From: Gammaproteobacteria bacterium | GTDB taxonomy: Bacteria; Pseudomonadota; Gammaproteobacteria; Steroidobacterales; Foliamicaceae | Assembly: GCA_009838035.1 (NCBI GenBank) | Contig: VXSK01000005.1 | Location: 57,105 to 121,104, forward strand | Reading direction: 5' to 3' | Length of the DNA: 64,000 nucleotides | Part shown: piece by piece, positions 8,848-17,886 of the stretch | Layout of the letters: the number at the start of each line of letters is the position of its first letter | How positions within the stretch are numbered: the first letter of the stretch is position 1 | Notes under the pieces: generated by a model | Seen by the model: only the letters and a program-made list of their open reading frames with translations | Databases searched by the model: none | What the model was told of the DNA's origin: nothing | Position numbers and translations under genes: made by a program

Positions 8848-9210
8848 CTATTCTTCCGCTTCGTCCCCTTCGGAGGCGATCCATTCACCGCCCTGGAAAC
8901 CGCAGCCGATTTCCAGCGCGAAGGCGTCTCCGGTGTAATAGTGTTGCTTCGAATCTCCCAGATCGCAGATCCCCACCGTCTCGCGCTCGGCGTTGCACTC
9001 GGCGCCCTCGGCGAAGCTTGCGTCATGGTTGTCGTCCGTCTGGCCCAGTTCCGTGCAGGCGGCTTCCGTTACCGGCGCCTGGCAAACGTCGAACGGACCC
9101 GCGAACATGTTTTCCTGGACATAAGTACAGGCACCCACCGGTTCGTCGTCACCAACCGCGGCACTCATCAGCACCAGAAACAGGCCCGGCAGCCAGTGTT
9201 TTCTCGTCAT
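8848..9210 (-). CDS. Small exported cysteine-containing protein (unknown)
   Basis: A 120-residue protein with a short signal peptide (MTRKHWLPGLFLVLMSAAVG). The mature part is acidic and has six cysteines (28, 43, 52, 72, 82 and 103), an even number that would allow three periplasmic disulfides. The C-terminus is very acidic (SEGDEAEE). No family recognised. It is a single gene, convergent with the first TonB receptor and divergent from the amidohydrolase gene. The export signal makes it likely real despite the lack of a recognised domain. Confidence 0.65.
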   Translation of the reverse strand: MTRKHWLPGLFLVLMSAAVGDDEPVGACTYVQENMFAGPFDVCQAPVTEAACTELGQTDDNHDASFAEGAECNAERETVGICDLGDSKQHYYTGDAFALEIGCGFQGGEWIASEGDEAEE

Positions 9211-9314
9211 GGGTATGCTCCCCCTCCTCAGAACAGCGGCGAATGATAAACCACCGCTCTGCTATGCTGCGGAGCACAATCCGCGCAGTGGTCCTTGGGA
9301 GGAATGTTCCGCCT

Positions 9315-10736
9315 ATGTGGATAAAGAAAAACCGCCTCGACCGGCCGCAGGACGGCCGCCTGCCCATTCCGACGCAGATCATCTCCAATGAGGAATATTT
9401 TCCGACGTCGCAGACGCCCGAACAGCGCAAGGTGGAATTGCTGCTGAAGGAATGGTCCGCGCAACGCAGCAAGACCCTGGGACTTTCGCGCCGCGAGTTT
9501 CTGGCAGGAAGCTGCGGAATGGCGATGGCCTTCATGGCGATGAACGAAGTGTTCGGTCCCTGGTTCCGCGTGCACGCGTCGGAAACCTACGATCTGGAGG
9601 CGTACCCCGAGCTTTGGCCCAAGAGTTCATTCGTTTTCGACGTGCAGACGCATCACGTGCGCACCGATGGGGTGGAGCCGCTGTTTTTCCGCAAGCTCTC
9701 GGCGCCGTTCAACAAGGAGCTGGCCGGGGTGGAGCCGCAGAAGGGCGACCTGCAGTTCCGCAACTTCATAAAGGAAGTGTTCTTCGACAGCGATACACAG
9801 GTGGCGGTCATCAGCGGTGTGGCCTCCAACCTCTTCAACGTGCTCAACTCGGACGAGATGGTGGAGGGCCGCGAGCGGATCAACGCGATGGCCGGATCGC
9901 AGCGGCTGCTGGCGCACGGGCTGACGGCGCCGTTCTTCCCGAATTTCCTCGAAGAGACCGAGCGCATGGCGCTGGAACTGAAGGTGGATTCCTGGAAGTT
10001 CTATCCCGGCGTGGTGGAGCGCAAGGGCGAGTTCCCGTTCTGGATGGACGACGAGGAGTTGATGTATCCCTTCTACGAGAAGATTCTCGGCTACGGCATG
10101 GATCTGGTTTGCGTGCACAAGGGCCTGCCGCTGCCGGGCAGCAGCCTGGAGCACAACCATCCGCGCGACATCGAAAAGGCGGCCCGCGACCACCCCGACA
10201 TCAACTTCATCATCTATCACTCCGGCTTCAAGGCGGCGAATTACGAACTGCCGCCCGGCGACGGCTACATACAGGAAGGCGGCTACCTGCCCTGGACCAC
10301 CGACCTGGTGCGCATGCGCGAAGCCAACCCCGACATGACCAACGTATACATGGAACTCGGCACCACCTTCGGCCACACGGTCATTACCCATCCCAACGTG
10401 TGCGCGCATTTCCTGGGGCAGATCCTCAAGGCGTACGGCGCCGATCACGTGATCTGGGGCACGGACGCCATCTGGTGGGGATCGCCGCAATGGCAGATCG
10501 AGGCCTTCCGCCGCTTCAGGATGCCCGAGGAGCTGCAGGAGGAGTTCGGTTATCCCGATCTGACGGACGCCGACAAGGACAAGATCCTGGGACTGAACGC
10601 CGCGCGCCTGTACGGCATCGATCCCGACGAAGCGCGCAAGGCTCTTCCCGCCGACGGGCTATCGCAACTGAAGAACTGGTACGGCCACGAAGGCGGTCAG
10701 CCCAGCAACACCCAATACGGCTGGATCAAGACCTGA
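9315..10736 (+). CDS. Tat-exported amidohydrolase (amidohydrolase_2 / ACMSD-like family)
   Basis: A 473-residue TIM-barrel amidohydrolase. I start at ATG 9315, which has a gggagga ribosome site 11 bases upstream; the open frame extends further but runs through the repeat element. A twin-arginine motif SRREFLAG occurs unusually late (Arg 59-60), followed by a hydrophobic stretch, so there is a ~55-residue leader. Metal-site candidates are FDVQTHHV (the first His of the usual HxH is Gln), IIYHSG and IWGTDAIWWG. The family holds decarboxylases and lactonases acting on aromatic or dicarboxylic acids. Its end overlaps the convergent sugar dehydrogenase by 11 bases. Confidence 0.82.
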   Translation: MWIKKNRLDRPQDGRLPIPTQIISNEEYFPTSQTPEQRKVELLLKEWSAQRSKTLGLSRREFLAGSCGMAMAFMAMNEVFGPWFRVHASETYDLEAYPELWPKSSFVFDVQTHHVRTDGVEPLFFRKLSAPFNKELAGVEPQKGDLQFRNFIKEVFFDSDTQVAVISGVASNLFNVLNSDEMVEGRERINAMAGSQRLLAHGLTAPFFPNFLEETERMALELKVDSWKFYPGVVERKGEFPFWMDDEELMYPFYEKILGYGMDLVCVHKGLPLPGSSLEHNHPRDIEKAARDHPDINFIIYHSGFKAANYELPPGDGYIQEGGYLPWTTDLVRMREANPDMTNVYMELGTTFGHTVITHPNVCAHFLGQILKAYGADHVIWGTDAIWWGSPQWQIEAFRRFRMPEELQEEFGYPDLTDADKDKILGLNAARLYGIDPDEARKALPADGLSQLKNWYGHEGGQPSNTQYGWIKT

Positions 10737-12303
10737 CCGAGGTTGATACGAGCTTGATGATTTGTCCGCCGCTGTCGTGTTCCAACAGGAGATAAATCTC
10801 CCCGGCCGCTCCCACCTCGATATCGCGAAACCGCACCACGTCTTCCAGCAGCGTTTCCTGATGCACCAGTTGATGGTCCGTCACTCGCATGCGCAACAGG
10901 TCGGAAGCCCGCAAGGTACCGACAATGAGGTCGCCGTTCCATTCGGGAAACATGTCGCCCCGATAAAACACAAAGCTTGACAGGGCAGGCGCGGGCGTAA
11001 AGTCAATCAAAGGCTGCCGGATGTCGGCAACGTCGAATTCAATGCCGAGCACTCTGCCCCAGGCGACCGGCGTGCCGGTGTAGTTGACCCCGAGAGAGAA
11101 CAGCGGCCAACCGTAATTAAGCCCGGGTTCGATGAGATTGATCTCATCGCCCCCGCGCGGACCCATCTCGGTGCTCCACAGTTCGTTGCTGTCGTGATTG
11201 AACTCCAGGCCCTGAGGATTGCGGTGGCCATAGGTCCAGATCGCCGGTTCGGCGTCGGGCGTGCCGACATAGGGATTGGCCGCCGGCACGCGGCCGTCGT
11301 CATGCAGGCGCATGATCTTGCCGTAGGGCGTGCTCAGGTCCTGTATGCCGATGTGTTCCATCGGACCCTTGATGCCCACGCCGAAGTACACGTAACCATC
11401 GCCGTCGAAAGCGATACGGCCGCCCGCGGCGATTTCCGGCATCAGCGTGTAGTGTGCGTGGTCCGCCTGCCAGAGCACCTCTTCGTCCACCCAGGCCCCG
11501 TCCCGAATGCGCCCGCGCACCAGTTTGTTCATCGACACGTCCTGCCCCGATTGCCGGCTGAGGTCGTTGCAGCCGGAGCACCGGTCGCCGTAGTGGAGAT
11601 AAACCCAGCCGTTGTTCGCGTAGTCGGGATGCAGGGCCACTTCCATCATCCACCCCAGGCCCATCGGCTGGCCGACAAAGTTGAAGGAGTCGTCCCAGGC
11701 TTTGGGCGCCCCCCGGATCAGGTCGGATTGCTCCCCTTCAGCGCTGACGATGCTCAGGCCCCGGCGCTTTTCCGTAAGCAGCAGACCGCCGTCGGGCAAT
11801 GGTTCAATGGAGAACGGCAGAGGATCAAGCCCGTCGATCACCGTTTCGACAACGAAGTCGTGGTGTTCGCTTTCAATGGTGCCTGCCGGTATTTCCAGCG
11901 GGGCGTTGTAGCGGAAATCCTCCAGATTGGTGCCCTGGCGCTGCTCGGAAATGTAGAGGGCCAAAGCCCGGATCTGCTGATCACTGAGCGTCGCAGAAAA
12001 CCCGGGCATGCCCCGATCCGGAAATCCTCTCGCGGTGCTCCCGGCAATTTCGTCTATCGAATCGCCATGAAGCAATTCGGCTCCCCTGAGCGCCGTCCCC
12101 TGGGGCGCTCCCTGCAAGGCCTCCCCGTGGCAGACGGCGCATTCCCGCTGGTACAGCCTGGCAACAAGATCGGGCGGCGCCTCGGCCATATTCAGCTCGC
12201 GCAGGTTGACGACCCGGGGCGCCCCTTCAGGCTGTGCAACTGCGGCGTTGAAGACGCCGCAAGCCGCGGAAGCCAGCACGGTACAAATTGCGGTTCTAAG
12301 CAC
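10726..12303 (-). CDS. Cytochrome c / PQQ-type sugar dehydrogenase fusion
   Basis: A 525-residue exported protein with two domains. Residues 1-23 form a signal peptide. Residues about 45-120 are a class I cytochrome c with CAVCH (Cys55, Cys58, His59) and a likely axial Met near 99 (RGMPGF). Residues about 150-520 are a six-bladed propeller of the glucose/sorbosone dehydrogenase family (GLGWMMEVALHPDY, YGHRNPQGLEF, GPRGGDEINLI). The fusion would oxidise a sugar or alcohol in the periplasm and pass electrons directly to its heme. The PQQ requirement is inferred from the family. No PQQ synthesis genes are in the window. The gene is divergent from the UbiD gene, 52 bp apart. Confidence 0.88.
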   Translation of the reverse strand: MLRTAICTVLASAACGVFNAAVAQPEGAPRVVNLRELNMAEAPPDLVARLYQRECAVCHGEALQGAPQGTALRGAELLHGDSIDEIAGSTARGFPDRGMPGFSATLSDQQIRALALYISEQRQGTNLEDFRYNAPLEIPAGTIESEHHDFVVETVIDGLDPLPFSIEPLPDGGLLLTEKRRGLSIVSAEGEQSDLIRGAPKAWDDSFNFVGQPMGLGWMMEVALHPDYANNGWVYLHYGDRCSGCNDLSRQSGQDVSMNKLVRGRIRDGAWVDEEVLWQADHAHYTLMPEIAAGGRIAFDGDGYVYFGVGIKGPMEHIGIQDLSTPYGKIMRLHDDGRVPAANPYVGTPDAEPAIWTYGHRNPQGLEFNHDSNELWSTEMGPRGGDEINLIEPGLNYGWPLFSLGVNYTGTPVAWGRVLGIEFDVADIRQPLIDFTPAPALSSFVFYRGDMFPEWNGDLIVGTLRASDLLRMRVTDHQLVHQETLLEDVVRFRDIEVGAAGEIYLLLEHDSGGQIIKLVSTSVRS

Positions 12304-12355
12304 TCCTGGAACCTCGTCCTTCTAAAATGGCGTGGAATCCACAGGACACAAGCTT

Positions 12356-13864
12356 ATGCCAGTTGCCCGCGATCAGGAGAATAATTCTCTACGAACAGGT
12401 CCTTACGACTCGCTGCGCGATTTTGTCCACGCCATCGAGGCTCGGGGCAAGCTGATGCGCCTCAAGGTGATCGATCAAGACAAGTATGAGGCCACCGGCG
12501 TCATGTATCGCCTGATCGACAAGTACGGATATGAAGACGCGCCCGCCCTGTTGATCGAGCGCATGAAAATCGACGGAGAGTGGCGCGACGGCCCGGTTGT
12601 CGCCAATCTCTACGGCAACTGGGACATCGAGGCCTTGCCGTTCGGTGTCGAAGACATCAGCGACAACGACGAGCAGATGTACCGGGCGACACGCGACAAG
12701 CTGATGACGCGCATCGATCAGGCCGGGAACTGGATGAAGATAAAGCCCGTTCATGTCGAACCGTCCAATGCTCCTTGCAAGGAAGTTCGACTGAAGGGAG
12801 ACGATATCGATCTGCTCAGGTTTCCCTGGCTCAAGAACAATCCGGCCGATGCCGCCCGTTACATCAATACGGGGGCCGTATTCATGCACGACAGGCGGCT
12901 GGGGGCGAACGTCGGCACCTATCGCTGCCAGGTCAAGGGAAAGAACAGGATCGGATTGAACCCGGAACCCGGTCAGGATGGCTGGAGGCTGCTCATGGGC
13001 ATGAAGCGGCGCGGAGACCGCGCATGCCGGGTGTCCATCGCGGTTGCCGTGGATCCCGCCGTCTGGTCCGTGAGCAGCACCAAGATGGCCGGTTTCGGCG
13101 AAAGCGAAATTGAAATCGCAGGCGGGCTGATCGGCAAGCCCATCGAACTCGTCAGGAGCGAGACCAACGACATCATGGTGCCGGCCCACGCCGAGATGAT
13201 CATCGAAGGCGAGGTGCCGCTGGACCAGGCGGAGGACGAAGGCCCGTACGGGGAAATGTACGGCTATCTGGGCCTGATGAAGCGGAACAATTTCTTTGTC
13301 AACATTACGGCCGTCACGCACCGCCGCAATCCGATGTTCTTCAATTCCTTTACCGGCGTTGCGGCCGACATGCCCAAGGGTCCTTCATGCGCGGCCGAAT
13401 ACCACCGCTACAGGAAACTGATTCCCGGACTGAAAGCGATCTACACGCCGCGCGGCGCTAACGGCGTCAGCCTCGTCAGTATCGACAAGAAGTTTCCGGG
13501 GGAGGGCATGGCGGCCGGGCAGGCGGTGGCCGCCAACCCCGGCCTCAACAAGGTGGTCATTGTCGTCGACAAGGACGTGAACATTCTCAAGCCGCTCAAC
13601 ATCCTGCATGTGCTGGGCGCGCGCTGGCAGCCCAGCGCCAGCGTCGTAATACCGCAAACGCAGATGCGCATGCCCGATCCCAGCATGCAAACCACGGGGA
13701 TCACGAGCAAGATTATCATCGACGCTACGCAACAACTTCCCGGCGAGGGCGGACCTGACGTCTGGCCACCCGTATCGCGCGTGCTGCTGGAGGAGAAATG
13801 CCCGGACCTGCTGGACGAAATCGACCGGAAATGGCCTGAGTATCTGGAGGGTTGGATGAAATAG
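12356..13864 (+). CDS. UbiD-family prenylated-FMN decarboxylase
   Basis: A 502-residue member of the UbiD family, which (de)carboxylates aromatic or alpha,beta-unsaturated acids using prenylated FMN. The signature EGPYGEMYGY is at about residues 295-304 and supplies two glutamates of the usual Glu-Arg-Glu site. The central strand TGAVFMHDRRLGANVGTYR also fits. I prefer ATG 12356; an in-frame GTG at 12332 is possible. No ubiX-like prenyltransferase is next to it. A TonB receptor follows 88 bp downstream, and an amidohydrolase of a family rich in decarboxylases is nearby, so aromatic-acid use is a reasonable inference. Confidence 0.9.
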   Translation: MPVARDQENNSLRTGPYDSLRDFVHAIEARGKLMRLKVIDQDKYEATGVMYRLIDKYGYEDAPALLIERMKIDGEWRDGPVVANLYGNWDIEALPFGVEDISDNDEQMYRATRDKLMTRIDQAGNWMKIKPVHVEPSNAPCKEVRLKGDDIDLLRFPWLKNNPADAARYINTGAVFMHDRRLGANVGTYRCQVKGKNRIGLNPEPGQDGWRLLMGMKRRGDRACRVSIAVAVDPAVWSVSSTKMAGFGESEIEIAGGLIGKPIELVRSETNDIMVPAHAEMIIEGEVPLDQAEDEGPYGEMYGYLGLMKRNNFFVNITAVTHRRNPMFFNSFTGVAADMPKGPSCAAEYHRYRKLIPGLKAIYTPRGANGVSLVSIDKKFPGEGMAAGQAVAANPGLNKVVIVVDKDVNILKPLNILHVLGARWQPSASVVIPQTQMRMPDPSMQTTGITSKIIIDATQQLPGEGGPDVWPPVSRVLLEEKCPDLLDEIDRKWPEYLEGWMK

Positions 13865-13952
13865 CGGATGAATTCGGGTAACCTTACGTCGGGCAGATTC
13901 AACTTGCCCGGGGTCGGGGGAGCCTCGCACAACCTTTTAAGGGGGGGTTGGC

Positions 13953-16757
13953 ATGAAAGCAACTTGTAGCCGAATTCTTTCACTTTCCATCGCGATTGCA
14001 ACGGGAGCGCTGATGGCGCTGCCCGCGGCGGCGCAGGTCGATACGGCCTTCGAGGAAATTGTCGTCACCACGCGGAAGAAGGAGGAGAACCTCCAGGACA
14101 TTCCGATCGCGGTGAATGCATTGAGCCGCGAAGACATGGAGCGCGCCGGCGTCAAGGAGTTGAACGAGATCGCCCACCACGATTCCAGCCTGCAGTTCGA
14201 CAGGGGTTTTTCCGCTGCCGATACGCGGCTGGTCATTCGCGGCCTGGCGCCTACGCGAGGGCGCCCGAACGCCGCCACTCTGATTGACGGCATCGATATT
14301 TCCAGTGAAACGATCGGTGTGGCCGGGGGCACCAACCTGATCAATCCGCGCATGCTGGACATCGAGCGCGTCGAAGTCGTGAAGGGCCCGCAAAGCGCCC
14401 TCTACGGTCGAAGCGCTTTCGCCGGCGCGGTGCAGTACGTAACGCGCGACCCGTCGGATGAAACGGAAGGCGAGTTCGGCCTCGACGGGGCGGAGGAAGG
14501 CTATTACACGTTCAAGGGCAGCCTTTCGGGGCCGATGGGGGAAAGGGCCGGATACCGTCTGAACGCGCTGTACTGGGAGGAGGGCGGCTTCCACCAGAAC
14601 TCGATTACCGGCAACGACATCGGCGGCGGCAATGGAATGGGCATCGCCGCCACATTGAAGTTCGAACCCAACGACTCATCCAGCTACAAGATGCGCGTGG
14701 AATACTCCGACGACGAGTTCGAGGTGGCGCCGCAGGCCAACATTCCCTTCAACGGCATCAACCGCGTGCCGGCCGCGGCATCCCGGTGCAACGGGGGATA
14801 CGTGAACGACGACGATTGCGACGGGCCTGCGAAAATCATCCAGGACCACCTGTTGCGCACCCGGGCGGCGGATCCCAACGATCCCGCGGTGTTCGATGAC
14901 ATGGATCATCCCGGCGTAATTGGCGAAATCCCCGATGGCGATGAACTGGAAGTCACACTGACTCCGGATTATCGCAGGGGCATCGGCAATGACGATTTTC
15001 CCGGATCGACGCGCGAAGTGCTTCGGTTTTCGCTGGTTGCCGACTGGTCCGTGGGACCAGGCACGCTGAGTGCGCTCACCGGAGTGGCGGATGCGGATGC
15101 GACCGACTCGATGGATCTTGACAAGATAGCCGAAGCCGGACCGAACGGAATGGACATAAGCATCGCCAGTCAACACTCCAATATCAGCACAAACACCTCG
15201 CTCCTGAGCCAGGAGTTGCGCTACATATCGGAGTTTGAAGGTCGATTCAACTTCGCCGTGGGCGCGCAGTTGTGGCAGGAGGACGTGGAGCAGAACGAAC
15301 GCAACAACACGCTTATCACCGGCGGCACCTACTGCAGCCTGCTTCGCATCAAGCCCAGTCCGTTCGCTCCCGCGTTCACGATCGACACGTTTGGCGGGAA
15401 TCCGCGATTCGGAATTCCACCCAACCCCGCCCGGAATACCTGCAAATACAGTAGTTATCCCGCTGCATTGATCGCCCAGCAGGTCTATGACCAGACGGGG
15501 GTGACCTCGGTACTGCGTGATACGGACCATCGTTCCGCTTACCTGGCATTCGATTTCGATGTGACGGAGACGCTTTCGCTTCGCGCTGAAGCGCGCTGGA
15601 CCGACGAAACGACGGACGTGACCGCACCCAATACCTACAACCCGGCGGCACGCCGCGCGGAGGGCACGGGGTCGCTGCAGGCCTGCGGAAGTTCCGGCAA
15701 CTGCATTCCGGGCGTGTCCTGGGGCGCCTATCCGCCCAATGGTTTCGGCACTCCCGGAAACTTCTCCACGCCACTGTCCTTCAGCCGCAGCGACAGCTAC
15801 GTCACGCCCAAGGTGGGTTTGCAATGGGACCAGTCGGACGACACGATGTGGTACTTCTCCTGGGCCATCGCCAAGAAGCCGGGCGGATTCAGCACGCTGG
15901 GATTCGGCGGATTCGGGGCGGACGCCAACGGTAACGGCGAGCCCGACGAGATCGAGTTCGAGCCCGAGGAAATGCAGGTCTGGGAAGTGGGCATGAAGCG
16001 CACGATGCTGGACGGACGTTTACGCTTTAACGGCGCCTATTTCTTCCAGGACTTCACCGACAAGCAGATCAGCATCCAGAGAGTGGTTCGCGGCCAATTG
16101 GGCACCGTGATCAGCAATGCCAGCGGGGCCGAAATACACGGCCTGGAACTGGATGTGAACTGGCTGATTACCGACAACTGGAGGCTCTCGGGCGGTTATA
16201 CCTGGCTGAACGGGGAGTTCACCGATTACAAGGTTCTTACCACGAGTTCGGCGGATCCAGCCCGCATCGGCAACTGCAACCTGGTCATGGCCGGCGGTCG
16301 CGCCGTCTGCGAGGTGGATCGCAGCGGCTTCGACCTGGAGCGCACGCCGGATCACGCCTGGCAGTTCACGCTCTCGTATCAGGGGCCGTCCAGGATTCGG
16401 CAGGGATGGGACACCTTCGCGTCCTTCAGCGCCCTCTACCAGAGCGAACGATTCATGGAGGACTTCAACAAGAAGATCCTCAAGTCGTATATGCGCGCCA
16501 ACATGAATTTCGGCCTGGCGACGGATGAGTGGGAATTCGCGGTTTACGTGAACAACTTATTCGACGACGACACGATCACATGGGCCGGCGGCGGCCCCGG
16601 CATGCCGGTCAGCGACTGGCGGTTCGCCATCCTGGTGGACACGACGGGACTCGGAGCTCCGTTCACGATTCTGCCCGCGCCGCGAATCGCCTCAACCGTG
16701 TATGGCTATCTGCCGGATCCGCGGCAGATCGGCATACGCCTGAACTACCGCTTCTAA
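13953..16757 (+). CDS. TonB-dependent outer-membrane receptor (2 of 4)
   Basis: A 934-residue receptor with a signal peptide (to AAAQ), a TonB-box region EEIVVTTRKKEENLQDIP and a plug with VVKGPQSALYGRSAFAGAV. The long barrel ends in IGIRLNYRF, a canonical terminal outer-membrane strand. The sequence type (RKKEENLQDIPIAV) is that of the large receptor group common in marine gammaproteobacteria and sphingomonads. A purine-rich site (aaggggggg) precedes the ATG. It follows the UbiD gene, so its ligand may be the substrate of that pathway. A hairpin terminator follows the stop. Confidence 0.95.
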   Translation: MKATCSRILSLSIAIATGALMALPAAAQVDTAFEEIVVTTRKKEENLQDIPIAVNALSREDMERAGVKELNEIAHHDSSLQFDRGFSAADTRLVIRGLAPTRGRPNAATLIDGIDISSETIGVAGGTNLINPRMLDIERVEVVKGPQSALYGRSAFAGAVQYVTRDPSDETEGEFGLDGAEEGYYTFKGSLSGPMGERAGYRLNALYWEEGGFHQNSITGNDIGGGNGMGIAATLKFEPNDSSSYKMRVEYSDDEFEVAPQANIPFNGINRVPAAASRCNGGYVNDDDCDGPAKIIQDHLLRTRAADPNDPAVFDDMDHPGVIGEIPDGDELEVTLTPDYRRGIGNDDFPGSTREVLRFSLVADWSVGPGTLSALTGVADADATDSMDLDKIAEAGPNGMDISIASQHSNISTNTSLLSQELRYISEFEGRFNFAVGAQLWQEDVEQNERNNTLITGGTYCSLLRIKPSPFAPAFTIDTFGGNPRFGIPPNPARNTCKYSSYPAALIAQQVYDQTGVTSVLRDTDHRSAYLAFDFDVTETLSLRAEARWTDETTDVTAPNTYNPAARRAEGTGSLQACGSSGNCIPGVSWGAYPPNGFGTPGNFSTPLSFSRSDSYVTPKVGLQWDQSDDTMWYFSWAIAKKPGGFSTLGFGGFGADANGNGEPDEIEFEPEEMQVWEVGMKRTMLDGRLRFNGAYFFQDFTDKQISIQRVVRGQLGTVISNASGAEIHGLELDVNWLITDNWRLSGGYTWLNGEFTDYKVLTTSSADPARIGNCNLVMAGGRAVCEVDRSGFDLERTPDHAWQFTLSYQGPSRIRQGWDTFASFSALYQSERFMEDFNKKILKSYMRANMNFGLATDEWEFAVYVNNLFDDDTITWAGGGPGMPVSDWRFAILVDTTGLGAPFTILPAPRIASTVYGYLPDPRQIGIRLNYRF

Positions 16758-16772
16758 CGCCGGAGAAACCCC

Positions 16773-16801
16773 GGGAGAGAGGGCAGGACGCCTTCTCTCC
16801 C
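16773..16801 (+). terminator. Hairpin terminator after TonB receptor gene
   Basis: A 12-bp stem (16773-16784 with 16790-16801, one G-T pair) closes a 5-nt loop just after the receptor stop. There is no following T run, so it may act with Rho or only protect the 3' end. It separates the receptor from rpoH. Confidence 0.55.
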
Positions 16802-16810
16802 ATGCGCACG

Positions 16811-16839
16811 CTTGAAAAACGCAGGGTCCGCCCCCAGAA
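16811..16839 (+). promoter_or_regulatory. Possible sigma-32 (heat-shock) promoter of rpoH
   Basis: CTTGAA at 16811-16816 is followed 14 bases later by CCCCCAGAA at 16831-16839. This resembles the heat-shock consensus (CTTGAA, 13-15 bases, CCCCAT-type). It lies 22 bp before the rpoH start and would make rpoH transcription self-activating. The match of the -10 part is imperfect. Confidence 0.45.
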
Positions 16840-16860
16840 AATGATAAAATCCATTGCGCA

Positions 16861-17742
16861 ATGGCCAATGATTCGATGAACACCGCAATTGCCGCGACCA
16901 ACCGCGACCTGATCCTGGCGGGCCCGCTGGGCAGCCTGGATGCGTACATTCAGGCGGTTGGATCGGTCCCCTCGCTCAGCCAGGAGGAAGAGCGGGAACT
17001 TGCGACCCGGCTACGCGAGGACGGCGACCTGGACGCCGCCCGGCAACTGGTCCTGGCGCACCTGAGGTTCGTCGTGCACATCGCCAGTCGTTACCAGGGT
17101 TACGGGCTGCCGATGGCCGACCTGATCCAGGAAGGCAACGTGGGCCTGATGAAGGCAGTCAAGCGTTTCGATCCCGAAGTCGGCGTTCGCCTGGTGACAT
17201 TCGCCGTCCACTGGATTCGGGCCGAGATTCACGAGTTCATCCTGCGCAACTGGCGCCTGGTCAAAGTGGCCACCACCAAGGCCCAACGCAAGCTGTTCTT
17301 CAACCTGCGCAAGCTCAAGAAGAGGCTGGGCTGGATGTCGCCCGACGAGCAGGAGGCCGTGGCCGAGTATCTCGGGGTCAAGCCCGAGGAAGTGGCGGAG
17401 ATGGAAATGCGCCTGGCCGGTCAGGACATCACCTTCGATCCGCCGACGTCCGACAGCGAAGAGCAGACGTATTCGCCGTCGCAGTATCTGCCGAGTTCCG
17501 ACCTGGATCCGGCGGCCGAGTTGGAAGAGGCCGATGCCATGGAGCGGGCAAGCGAACAGTTGGCGGAAGCGCTCGCGGGTCTTGACGAGCGTTCGCGGGA
17601 CATCATCACTTCCCGCCGGCTGGTCGAGAAGAAGACCACGCTGCACGAATTGGCCGGCCGCTACGGTGTGTCCGCCGAACGAATCCGGCAGATCGAAAAC
17701 CAGGCGCTGAAGCAGCTGAGTTCGGCGATAACCGCGCCCTAA
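16861..17742 (+). CDS. rpoH: RNA polymerase sigma-32 factor RpoH
   Basis: A 293-residue heat-shock sigma factor. Regions 1.2 to 2.4 are clear ([78 protein letters not shown]). The RpoH box begins [15 protein letters not shown] at residue 141, which distinguishes it from RpoS and RpoD. Region 4 ends [20 protein letters not shown]. The common ftsYEX neighbourhood is not present on either side. No ribosome site is visible before the ATG at 16861; alternative in-frame ATGs follow within 15 bases. Confidence 0.96.
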   Translation: MANDSMNTAIAATNRDLILAGPLGSLDAYIQAVGSVPSLSQEEERELATRLREDGDLDAARQLVLAHLRFVVHIASRYQGYGLPMADLIQEGNVGLMKAVKRFDPEVGVRLVTFAVHWIRAEIHEFILRNWRLVKVATTKAQRKLFFNLRKLKKRLGWMSPDEQEAVAEYLGVKPEEVAEMEMRLAGQDITFDPPTSDSEEQTYSPSQYLPSSDLDPAAELEEADAMERASEQLAEALAGLDERSRDIITSRRLVEKKTTLHELAGRYGVSAERIRQIENQALKQLSSAITAP

Positions 17743-17769
17743 GGGCCCCGGTTTTCATGTTTCACCCGT

Positions 17770-17795
17770 GGGTATCTCCCGTAAAGGAGATGCCC
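17770..17795 (+). terminator. Hairpin after rpoH
   Basis: A 10-bp stem, 17770-17779 with 17786-17795 (one G-T pair), closes a 6-nt loop 27 bp after the rpoH stop. No T tract follows directly, so its efficiency as a terminator is uncertain. Confidence 0.4.
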
Positions 17796-17886
17796 CGCGT
17801 CCCCGCTTCGGTCGCCCGCCCGCCCGGGCTTTCGAATTTTTCTTTACACTAGGCGCTCGGCGCTACAACCTGGGGGAGGCGCAGTC

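Noticed and set aside
8646..9314. Long in-frame extension upstream of the amidohydrolase start
   Set aside because: It runs through the palindromic element and through the opposite-strand exported protein gene and gives low-complexity Arg/Pro-rich residues. ATG 9315 has a ribosome site.
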